Assembly (NCBI GenBank): GCA_018065375.1
Contig: JAGHTJ010000182.1
Coordinates: forward strand, 1 to 14,702
Reading direction: 5' to 3'
Origin: Candidatus Equinaster intestinalis
GTDB lineage: Bacteria; Bacillota_A; Clostridia; Oscillospirales; Acutalibacteraceae
Length of the DNA: 14,702 nt
A program made the position numbers and the translations under genes. This document shows positions 1-5,216 of the stretch, piece by piece (positions within the stretch are counted from its first letter, which is position 1; every line of letters begins with the position of its first letter). The notes under the pieces were generated by a model. The model had not been told where the DNA came from, made no database searches, and saw only the letters and a list, made by a program, of their open reading frames with translations.

Positions 1-889
1 CCATGGTAGCGAGTATGCGAATCGAAGCGAGCCCCGCACCGTTTCTTTTCATACGGTAAGACATCGAAGATACCGAAACAAAATGGTTTTTCTTATAATA
101 ATATTTTTTGTTTTTACGTAAAATTCCGCAAAGGGCAACCGAGCCCGAAACAAAGAGCATATAGGTTGCTGCAATAACCATAATTACGGCAACGAAAAAG
201 AGGGAAAGCGCCGAAAGGGGAGATTCTATCGTAACCGAAATTATATATGCCGAAATAAGTAAAACTGCGCCTGCCACGGCAAGAACCCAGTTCGTCTTCG
301 GCGGCTTTTCACCTAAATTTTCTTTGCGCAAAAGCTCAAGCGGATTGCATTTTGCCACCGTGATAAGCGATTTTATTGTTATCAAAATAAAGATGATACC
401 GAATACCATAGCGGTAAAACTTATGGCTTCACCCGATAAATGTAAAGAATAATCAATGGGTGCTTTTATGGCGTTTAACAGACCGAGTTCTGCAAATTTT
501 GAAAACAGAATTCCGAGTCCGATACCGCCGGCAAGCCCGAAAAATGCCGAAAAAAGTGATTCAAAAAGCACGATTTTGGCAATTCCGTTTTTACCCATAC
601 CGAGAATACTGTAAAGACCGAATTCCTTAAATCTTCTGCGCACCAAGAATGAATTTGTGTAAAAAAGGAAGAGCAGGGAAAATATTGCGATTACGAATTT
701 ACCTATGGATAAAATTGCCTCCATATTAGAGCCGCCCCGCATCTGCTTTAAAACGGGGGAATAGGAAAGCGACTGCACGATATATCCCATCATTACCATA
801 CCGATACAGCTTAAAATGTAGGGTAAATAGAGCTTGCGGTTTTTCTTTATACCGAGAAAAGCAAGCTTCGGATAAAATGCGGTTTTCAT
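1..889 (-). CDS. bceB: BceB-type ABC transporter permease (partial, N-terminal 296 aa)
   Basis: Membrane subunit of a peptide-antibiotic ABC transporter of the BceAB/VraFG type, which also acts as the sensor for its partner kinase. The frame opens MKTAFYPKLAFLGIKKNRK and shows a first membrane segment at about residues 20-40. An FtsX/MacB-like core follows, with YTNSFLVRRRFKEFGLYSIL and GMGKNGIAK before the next helices. The visible part ends with SYRMKRNGAGLASIRILATM, close to a stretch conserved in BceB proteins (from memory of the family). The ATG at 889 overlaps the ATPase stop codon as ATGA, indicating translational coupling. Family members are about 620-670 residues, so more than half the gene, including the large extracellular sensor domain, lies beyond the left edge. 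Whether the gene is intact cannot be judged. Confidence 0.9.
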   Translation of the reverse strand, partial: MKTAFYPKLAFLGIKKNRKLYLPYILSCIGMVMMGYIVQSLSYSPVLKQMRGGSNMEAILSIGKFVIAIFSLLFLFYTNSFLVRRRFKEFGLYSILGMGKNGIAKIVLFESLFSAFFGLAGGIGLGILFSKFAELGLLNAIKAPIDYSLHLSGEAISFTAMVFGIIFILITIKSLITVAKCNPLELLRKENLGEKPPKTNWVLAVAGAVLLISAYIISVTIESPLSALSLFFVAVIMVIAATYMLFVSGSVALCGILRKNKKYYYKKNHFVSVSSMSYRMKRNGAGLASIRILATM

Positions 890-1650
890 ATATTACCACC
901 GCCCGTTTGAAGCAGAGTGAGTGCATCTGAAATCTTCTGGTAAAACTGTGAAGGTGTGTTGTCACCGCGGTAGATTTGATGGAAAACCTCGCCGTCCTTA
1001 ATAAACAAAACGCGTGAAGCCACAGATGCCGCCTTTACCGAATGGGTAACCATTAAAACCGTTTGACCGATGAAATTTATTTCAGTGAAAAGTTTTAAAA
1101 GCTCATCGGTCGCTTTAGAATCGAGTGCGCCGGTAGGCTCGTCTGCAAGAATAATGCTGGGCTCCGTGATGAGTGCGCGGGCAACGGCGGCACGCTGTTT
1201 TTGACCGCCGGATACCTCGTACGGATATTTTTTGAGCAAATCGGAGATACCCAGACGCTTTGCTATCGGTATCAGCCTTTCCTTCATTTCACCGTAGCTT
1301 TTACCCGCAAGCACGAGGGGCAGATAAATGTTATCCTCGATGGTAAAGGTATCAAGCAGATTAAACTCCTGAAAAACAAAACCGAGATTGTCTCTGCGGA
1401 AAGCGGCGGCAGCGGAATCCTTTATCTTGGATAAATCTCTGCCTTCGAGCAAAACGGTGCCGGAAGTCGGTCGGTCAAGGGTAGCGAGAATGTTGAGAAG
1501 GGTGGTTTTTCCCGAACCGGATTCGCCCATAATGGCAACGAATTCGCCATCTGTAACCTCAAAGCTTACGTCCTTGAGTGCCTCAACCTTTTCCGAACCG
1601 AAGCGGGTTGAATAGATTTTTTTAAGATTTTTAACTTCAAGTAATGACAT
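886..1650 (-). CDS. bceA: BceA-type ABC transporter ATP-binding protein
   Basis: Cytoplasmic ATPase that powers the partner permease in detoxifying cell-wall-active peptides such as bacitracin or lantibiotics; the actual substrate is unknown. The 254 residues hold a full nucleotide-binding domain: Walker A GESGSGKT (42-49), Q-loop Gln94 in FVFQEFNLLD, signature VSGGQKQR (146-153), Walker B IILADEPTGALD (166-177) and H-loop His203 in MVTHS. This is the LolD/MacB/BceA subgroup. The frame is open to 1704, but I chose the ATG at 1650 because a strong AGGAGG sits 8 bases upstream of it and the domain begins directly with MSLLEVKNLKK. The gene has its own promoter region, with a likely BceR operator, in the 101-base gap after the kinase, and it overlaps the permease by 4 bases. 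Confidence 0.95.
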   Translation of the reverse strand: MSLLEVKNLKKIYSTRFGSEKVEALKDVSFEVTDGEFVAIMGESGSGKTTLLNILATLDRPTSGTVLLEGRDLSKIKDSAAAAFRRDNLGFVFQEFNLLDTFTIEDNIYLPLVLAGKSYGEMKERLIPIAKRLGISDLLKKYPYEVSGGQKQRAAVARALITEPSIILADEPTGALDSKATDELLKLFTEINFIGQTVLMVTHSVKAASVASRVLFIKDGEVFHQIYRGDNTPSQFYQKISDALTLLQTGGGNI

Positions 1651-1674
1651 ATTTTTTTTCCTCCTGACAAGGCC

Positions 1675-1680
1675 ATTATA
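1675..1680 (-). promoter_or_regulatory. Probable -10 box of the transporter (bceAB) promoter
   Basis: Read on the minus strand the bases are TATAAT, about 25 bases ahead of the ATPase start. At 17-base spacing the -35 position reads TGGAAT, matching TTGACA at only 3 of 6 bases. A good -10 with a poor -35 fits an activator-dependent promoter, consistent with the inverted repeats immediately upstream at 1688-1750. Confidence 0.6.
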
Positions 1681-1687
1681 CAAAATC

Positions 1688-1724
1688 GGGAAATGTAATT
1701 CCATTTAATCGGCTTACATTTCCC
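1688..1724. promoter_or_regulatory. 11-bp perfect inverted repeat over the transporter -35 region
   Basis: GGGAAATGTAA (1688-1698) and TTACATTTCCC (1714-1724) are exact reverse complements separated by 15 bases. The inner edges carry the same TGTAA/TTACA half-sites as the 7-4-7 repeat at 1733-1750, but in the opposite relative order. The repeat covers the weak -35 position of the transporter promoter, so it should lie upstream of the transcript start and act as DNA. It could be a secondary regulator site. A hairpin role cannot be excluded if transcription from the kinase operon reads through. Confidence 0.5.
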
Positions 1725-1732
1725 ATATCAAA

Positions 1733-1750
1733 ACTTACAGTTTTGTAAGT
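1733..1750. promoter_or_regulatory. Putative BceR-type operator (7-4-7 inverted repeat)
   Basis: ACTTACA and TGTAAGT form a perfect 7-base inverted repeat separated by GTTT (+ strand). Bce-type response regulators in Firmicutes are known to bind repeats with the core TnACA-N4-TGTAA, which this matches exactly. It lies 1 base past the kinase stop codon and its centre is about 70 bases upstream of the inferred transporter transcript start, a typical activator position. The binding itself is inferred. Confidence 0.7.
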
Positions 1751-1751
1751 A

Positions 1752-2738
1752 TTATTCAAAAACTGATTTTTCCTGCTTGAAAGATAGATAAACCTGCGTA
1801 CCTTTTCCTATATCGGAGGTTATTTTAATGCCGATTCCGAGATTTTCGCAAATTCGGTGCACAAGATATAAACCGAGCCCGCTCGAGCTTTTATCGGTTC
1901 TGCCCGAAACGCCGGTATAGCCCTTTTCGAATATTCTCGGCAGGTCTTCTCTTGCAATGCCGATGCCGGTGTCACGAATAACTATGGTGTTTTGGTCAAC
2001 CTTTTCGGTGGTTATGCCGCCACAGACGGTGTATTTAAGGGCGTTTGAAAGGAGCTGTTCGATAACAAAGGAAAGCCATTTTTCATCGGTTACAACCGAA
2101 ATGCCGGTGGGATTGAATTCAAGATATAATTTTCTGCCGATAAAATCGGGAGCAAATTTTTTAAAGGACTGCCGCAGAATATCATCGAGAGAATATTCCG
2201 CAAACAGATAATCACTTGAATCCGAATCAAGCCGTAAAAATGCCAATACCATATCGGCATACTGCTGGGTGCGGAAAAGTTGAGCGTTTAGGTGTCTCGA
2301 TAAATCGGTATCCTCGTTTTCGAGGGCAAGCTTCATTGAGGCAATGGGCGTTTTAATCTGGTGAGCCCAAACTGTGTAGTAATCTATCATATCGCGGTAG
2401 CTTTTTTGGGCTTCGGCTCGGTTTTCAATGTTTTCCGCACATAAGCTTTTGCATATTTCGGCGTAGTCTTCTTCGGATATGGTTTCGGATTTCGGCAGTG
2501 AGAGGGTTTCGCAGGTGGAGTCTTTAAGCATTATAAACTCACGGTGGCGTTTTTTTGTTCTCAAAAAGTCGAAAATCAGAAACAATATGCCGAATATAAC
2601 GCAGATGACCGCCGGATATACTATGCTCTCAATCGGCATACGGTACAGTATAAGAGCGGCACAGTATACCGCAAGGAAAAAGAAGAATATTATTATTGTG
2701 TTGCGTTTTTCATTTAGAAATTTCAAAAAAAGTTTCAT
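1752..2738 (-). CDS. bceS: BceS-type intramembrane-sensing histidine kinase
   Basis: Membrane histidine kinase that, in this family, is controlled by the BceAB-type transporter rather than by direct ligand binding. The 328 residues start with two closely spaced membrane helices (about 15-32 and 38-58) joined by only a few extracellular residues, which is the intramembrane-sensing layout. The DHp helix carries WAHQIKTP with phospho-acceptor His126. The ATPase domain has N-box NALKYT (Asn232), DTGIGI (256-261), F-box IFEKGYTG and the G2 box SSGLGLYLVH. The ATG at 2738 lies 2 bases after the response-regulator stop, so the two are co-translated. The length is usual for the family. The inducing peptide cannot be told from the sequence. 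Confidence 0.93.
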   Translation of the reverse strand: MKLFLKFLNEKRNTIIIFFFFLAVYCAALILYRMPIESIVYPAVICVIFGILFLIFDFLRTKKRHREFIMLKDSTCETLSLPKSETISEEDYAEICKSLCAENIENRAEAQKSYRDMIDYYTVWAHQIKTPIASMKLALENEDTDLSRHLNAQLFRTQQYADMVLAFLRLDSDSSDYLFAEYSLDDILRQSFKKFAPDFIGRKLYLEFNPTGISVVTDEKWLSFVIEQLLSNALKYTVCGGITTEKVDQNTIVIRDTGIGIAREDLPRIFEKGYTGVSGRTDKSSSGLGLYLVHRICENLGIGIKITSDIGKGTQVYLSFKQEKSVFE

Positions 2739-2740
2739 TT

Positions 2741-3412
2741 TTACTCCACGACGTAGCCAACGCCGAATTTTGTTGTAATAAAGCCTTCAAGTCCCGCCGC
2801 ATCGAGCTTTTTACGCAGACGGTTTATGTTTACGGTGAGGGTGTTGTCGTCCACAAAGCTGTCGGTCTCCCAAAGCCGTTGCATCAGCTTTTCGCGGCTG
2901 ATAACCTTGCCCTTGTTTTCGATAAGACATCGCAAAATGCGGTATTCGTTTTTAGTGAGCTCGATTTTTTCGTCATTAAAAGAGAGGGTTTCGTCCCCGG
3001 TGTTGAGAAGAGCGCCGTTGTGAACAAGCAATGGAGCCGAAGCGGAAAAATCGTAGCTTCGGCGCAGAATTGCCTGGAGCTTTGCAACAAGAACGTTTGA
3101 ATCGAAGGGCTTTACGATAAAATCGTCAGCCCCCATATTCATTGCCATTACGATATTCATATTGTCGGCGGCGGAGGATATGAAAACTATTGGTACATTG
3201 GAAACCTTTCGTATTTCTCCGCACCAATGATAGCCGTTGAAAAAGGGCAGACCTATATCAAGTAAAACTATATGGGGTGAGCAGGCGGCAAATTCTTCGG
3301 TTACGCGGCTGAAATCACTGCATAAAGTGACCTCAAACCCCCACGAAACCGCCAAATCGCGAATTCCTGCGGCGATTCCCGTATCATCTTCTACAATAAA
3401 AAGCTTATACAT
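2741..3412 (-). CDS. bceR: BceR-type response regulator (OmpR/PhoB family)
   Basis: DNA-binding response regulator expected to be phosphorylated by the kinase encoded next to it and to activate the transporter promoter. The 223 residues comprise a receiver domain with acidic pocket E8/D9/D10, phospho-acceptor Asp52 in IVLLDIGLP, Ser79/Ser80 and Lys101 in DDFIVKPFD. A C-terminal winged helix follows, with ELTKNEYRILRCLIENKGKV and a recognition region near VDDNTLTVNINRLRKKL. These are typical of the BceR/VraR-like OmpR branch. The start at 3412 is preceded by GAGGAA at suitable spacing. It is the second gene of the operon, 19 bases after the small membrane protein gene. Its likely operator is the 7-4-7 repeat at 1733-1750. 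Confidence 0.95.
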   Translation of the reverse strand: MYKLFIVEDDTGIAAGIRDLAVSWGFEVTLCSDFSRVTEEFAACSPHIVLLDIGLPFFNGYHWCGEIRKVSNVPIVFISSAADNMNIVMAMNMGADDFIVKPFDSNVLVAKLQAILRRSYDFSASAPLLVHNGALLNTGDETLSFNDEKIELTKNEYRILRCLIENKGKVISREKLMQRLWETDSFVDDNTLTVNINRLRKKLDAAGLEGFITTKFGVGYVVE

Positions 3413-3431
3413 TGTATTCCTCGCAAAATAA

Positions 3432-3866
3432 TTATAATCGGTGCTTCGGTCTTAAAAGGGCGGATAGTTTTTTGAGGGTTTTGCGGCAGCAAATTTTATA
3501 AATAAACCACAAATTAAGTAGTGATAAACCTAAAAAGGCAAGAATGACTGCGGTAATCAAAAAATCTGCTGATACTATACCTATTATTATGCCGAGCAAA
3601 ATGCCCAAAGCAAAAAAGGAAGCAAAAGCTATTACAGCGCTTCTTTGGGGGCTGAATTTAATATCAATTTTTGTTTCGTTTTCCAAAACTCCGATTGTTC
3701 CTTTAAATACCGGGAAAATCCTGCTGTGCAGAGTAAAAAAGGTATTAACCGGTTTCATTTCGAATTTGTCGTTTTGAATTTCGCCCGCAAAATTATTGCA
3801 GTCGGCCAGGATATAACCGATTTCCTCACTCGAAAGTGGAGAAAAGATTGTGTAAACTCCGGACAT
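3432..3866 (-). CDS. Small two-helix membrane protein leading the bceRS-type operon
   Basis: Unrecognised 144-residue protein. Residues 1-75 look like a small soluble domain, while two strong hydrophobic segments (about 77-99 and 103-127) are joined by a very short turn. A basic tail with paired cysteines (ICCRK, 125-129) and RPKHRL follows. The likely topology is both ends in the cytoplasm, with a hairpin in the membrane (inferred). The start is supported by GGGAGG 7 bases upstream and a promoter further back. The gene is first in the operon with the response regulator and kinase, suggesting a modulator of the peptide-sensing circuit. Alternatively it could be an unrelated housekeeping membrane protein that simply shares the promoter. 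I cannot assign a family. Confidence 0.8.
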   Translation of the reverse strand: MSGVYTIFSPLSSEEIGYILADCNNFAGEIQNDKFEMKPVNTFFTLHSRIFPVFKGTIGVLENETKIDIKFSPQRSAVIAFASFFALGILLGIIIGIVSADFLITAVILAFLGLSLLNLWFIYKICCRKTLKKLSALLRPKHRL

Positions 3867-3901
3867 TCCAAACCTCCCAAACGGTATAATAATCTGTATT
3901 T

Positions 3902-3929
3902 ATTATACGGTATTTCGGAAAAATTGCAA
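3902..3929 (-). promoter_or_regulatory. Sigma-A promoter for the small membrane protein-bceRS operon
   Basis: On the minus strand TTGCAA (-35, 3924-3929), a 16-base spacer and TATAAT (-10, 3902-3907) precede the GGGAGG ribosome site and the ATG at 3866. The transcript would start near 3895. No TTACA-N4-TGTAA repeat is seen here, so expression may be constitutive or regulated differently from the transporter. Confidence 0.65.
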
Positions 3930-3967
3930 GTGCAGGAAAACGGGAGGTATATTTATATAAATGTAAC

Positions 3968-3992
3968 CCCGGGCGAACACAGTTCGCCCGGG
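3968..3992. repeat. 11-bp palindrome, possible terminator of the deacetylase gene
   Basis: CCCGGGCGAAC (3968-3978) and GTTCGCCCGGG (3982-3992) pair perfectly around a 3-base loop. It lies about 90 bases downstream of the minus-strand deacetylase stop codon. The following minus-strand bases (GTTACATTTATAT) are only moderately T-rich, so it is a weak candidate for an intrinsic terminator. The core GGGCGAACACAGTTCGCCC resembles dispersed palindromes that I recall from clostridial genomes. Confidence 0.6.
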
Positions 3993-4004
3993 TGTAATTA
4001 TATA

Positions 4005-4079
4005 TGTAGGGGACGATGCCCACATCGTCCCGTTTGGTTTTGCATATTTTTCGGGTGGATGTGGGCATCCACCCCTACA
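4005..4079. repeat. Pair of inverted 28-base hairpin repeats with TGTAGGGG ends (MITE/REP-like)
   Basis: One copy runs 4005-4032 (+) and the other 4052-4079 (-), separated by 19 bases, so the whole 75-bp unit has TGTAGGGG and CCCCTACA at its ends. Each copy folds as a 9-bp stem with a 4-base loop: 4010-4018/4023-4031 and 4053-4061/4066-4074. The copies agree at 24 of 28 bases, and the four differences are two compensatory pairs (AC/GT versus TG/CA) that keep the stem. The element lies 2 bases after the deacetylase stop codon. It resembles short palindromic repeats scattered between genes in Clostridia (recollection, not tested). It carries no coding capacity. Confidence 0.7.
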
Positions 4080-4081
4080 AA

Positions 4082-4834
4082 TCACTTAATTTTACATTGT
4101 TTCCCTGCGTGGTCGATAGTATAGTTATCCTTCATAATAAGGTCGCTTATAAATACAAATTCATACCCCTCATCTTTAAGGGTTTTGAGGATATTCGGCA
4201 GGGCTTCGGGGGTATGCTCGGCGTCATTGTGGAAAAGCACGATACTGCCCGGCTCAACCTTGCTCGTTACACGCTTATAAATGCTTTCGGGTGTGGCAGA
4301 GTCCTGCCAATCCAGAGAATCCACCGACCATTGCACGCAGTTCATATTAAGCTCGTGGGTTTGCGTTACCGCGGCGTTGTTGTAATCGCCGTACGGGAAA
4401 CGAATCAATGTTGGCGTTTTCCCCGTAATTGCCGCAATTTTCTTGTTGCAGGTTTCAATTTCGTTTTTCATCTGCTCGCTTGAAAGCTTTGTCATATACG
4501 GGTGGGTGTTGGAATGGTTTTGAACCTGATGGCCGGCATCGGATAACTGCTTCACCGATTCGGGGTACTTATCTACCCAAGCCCCCACAACGAAAAATGT
4601 TGCCGGAACCTTGTATTCATCAAGAATTTTTATAAGTGTTTCGGTATCATCGTTGCCCCAGGCGGCATCAAAACTTATGGCGATTTGCTTTTTTTCGCAA
4701 TCAACACAGTATATCGGCAGTTTTTTATCACTGGCGGCAAAGGCTCCCATACTGCCGAAAATGCAGAGCAACGCCGTAAATACGCATACGCATCCGGTAA
4801 GCAGATGCTTTTTTGTAATAACGATAGTTTTCAT
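4082..4834 (-). CDS. Secreted or anchored polysaccharide deacetylase (PdaB/CDA1-like, NodB fold)
   Basis: Probable carbohydrate esterase family 4 enzyme that removes N-acetyl groups from peptidoglycan or another cell-surface glycan. The 250 residues begin with a basic start and a hydrophobic signal or anchor (about 8-33, ending GAFAAS). The NodB domain follows: motif 1 ISFDAAWGNDDT (Asp56), motif 2 HSNTHPYM (His107, His111), motif 3 RFPYGDYN (Arg145), motif 4 SVDSLDW and motif 5 VLFHND (His202). Motif 1 has one Asp where classic enzymes have two; the same variant occurs in clostridial PdaB-like proteins as I remember them. The frame is open further upstream, but 4834 is chosen because it places the signal peptide at the N-terminus and has GGGG before it. 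Upstream codons would run back toward the 5S terminator. Confidence 0.88.
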   Translation of the reverse strand: MKTIVITKKHLLTGCVCVFTALLCIFGSMGAFAASDKKLPIYCVDCEKKQIAISFDAAWGNDDTETLIKILDEYKVPATFFVVGAWVDKYPESVKQLSDAGHQVQNHSNTHPYMTKLSSEQMKNEIETCNKKIAAITGKTPTLIRFPYGDYNNAAVTQTHELNMNCVQWSVDSLDWQDSATPESIYKRVTSKVEPGSIVLFHNDAEHTPEALPNILKTLKDEGYEFVFISDLIMKDNYTIDHAGKQCKIK

Positions 4835-4892
4835 AGTTTTTCCCCACTTTCGTAAAATACTATGAAAAAGCGGCTTGTCATTATTACGCAAC

Positions 4893-4920
4893 AAAAAAAC
4901 ACACGGCATAAACCGTGTGT
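4893..4920 (-). terminator. Intrinsic terminator of the 5S rRNA gene
   Basis: On the minus strand ACACACGG and CCGTGTGT (4913-4920 and 4899-4906) form an 8-bp stem with a 6-base loop, followed by seven T residues. It lies 6 bases past the 3' end of the 5S rRNA, a textbook position. Confidence 0.9.
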
Positions 4921-4926
4921 TTTGTG

Positions 4927-5040
<114 letters not shown>

Positions 5041-5069
5041 CTTTTCATCACCTTGCGGCGACAAATGAT

Positions 5070-5098
5070 ACTATACCACAAAGGTTTCTGTTTGTCAA
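5070..5098 (-). promoter_or_regulatory. Promoter of the isolated 5S rRNA gene
   Basis: Minus strand TTGACA (5093-5098), 17-base spacer, TATAGT (5070-5075). Transcription would start near 5063, leaving a leader of about 22 bases ahead of mature 5S. It is arranged back to back with the galT promoter, the two -35 boxes being about 43 bases apart. Confidence 0.85.
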
Positions 5099-5140
5099 CA
5101 ACTTTTTTGAAATTTTTTCAATTTTTTTGTTTTTGCCTTA

Positions 5141-5169
5141 TTGACACACAAATTATTTGATAATATAAT
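5141..5169 (+). promoter_or_regulatory. Consensus sigma-A promoter of galT
   Basis: TTGACA (5141-5146), 17-base spacer, TATAAT (5164-5169): a full consensus match. The start site is expected near 5176, inside the 12-base tandem repeat at 5175-5198, which could act as an operator. Confidence 0.85.
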
Positions 5170-5174
5170 ACTAC

Positions 5175-5198
5175 TATATCATTAAATATATCATTAAA
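5175..5198 (+). repeat. Perfect tandem 12-base repeat at the galT start site
   Basis: TATATCATTAAA occurs twice without a gap (5175-5186 and 5187-5198), directly after the consensus -10 box and ahead of the GGGGG ribosome site. It could be an operator for a repressor or simply AT-rich leader sequence. Confidence 0.8.
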
Positions 5199-5216
5199 AA
5201 TATCGGGGGTATTCGC

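Noticed and set aside
1651..1704. 18-codon upstream extension of the ATPase (start at 1704)
   Set aside because: It would include the AGGAGG ribosome site and overlap the TATAAT box. The start at 1650 fits the family N-terminus.
3968..4079. Insertion sequence
   Set aside because: The inverted ends enclose only 75 bases without any coding capacity or clear target duplication. At most it is a non-autonomous miniature element or REP-type repeat.
3645..4124. 159-codon plus-strand open frame over the small membrane protein start and the palindromes
   Set aside because: It is antisense to the real start and promoter of the membrane protein operon and translates the palindromic repeats, with no ribosome site.
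4835..4892. Promoter for the deacetylase gene
   Set aside because: No -35/-10 pair with acceptable spacing is visible between the 5S terminator and the start codon. The gene may rely on readthrough from 5S or on a non-consensus promoter.
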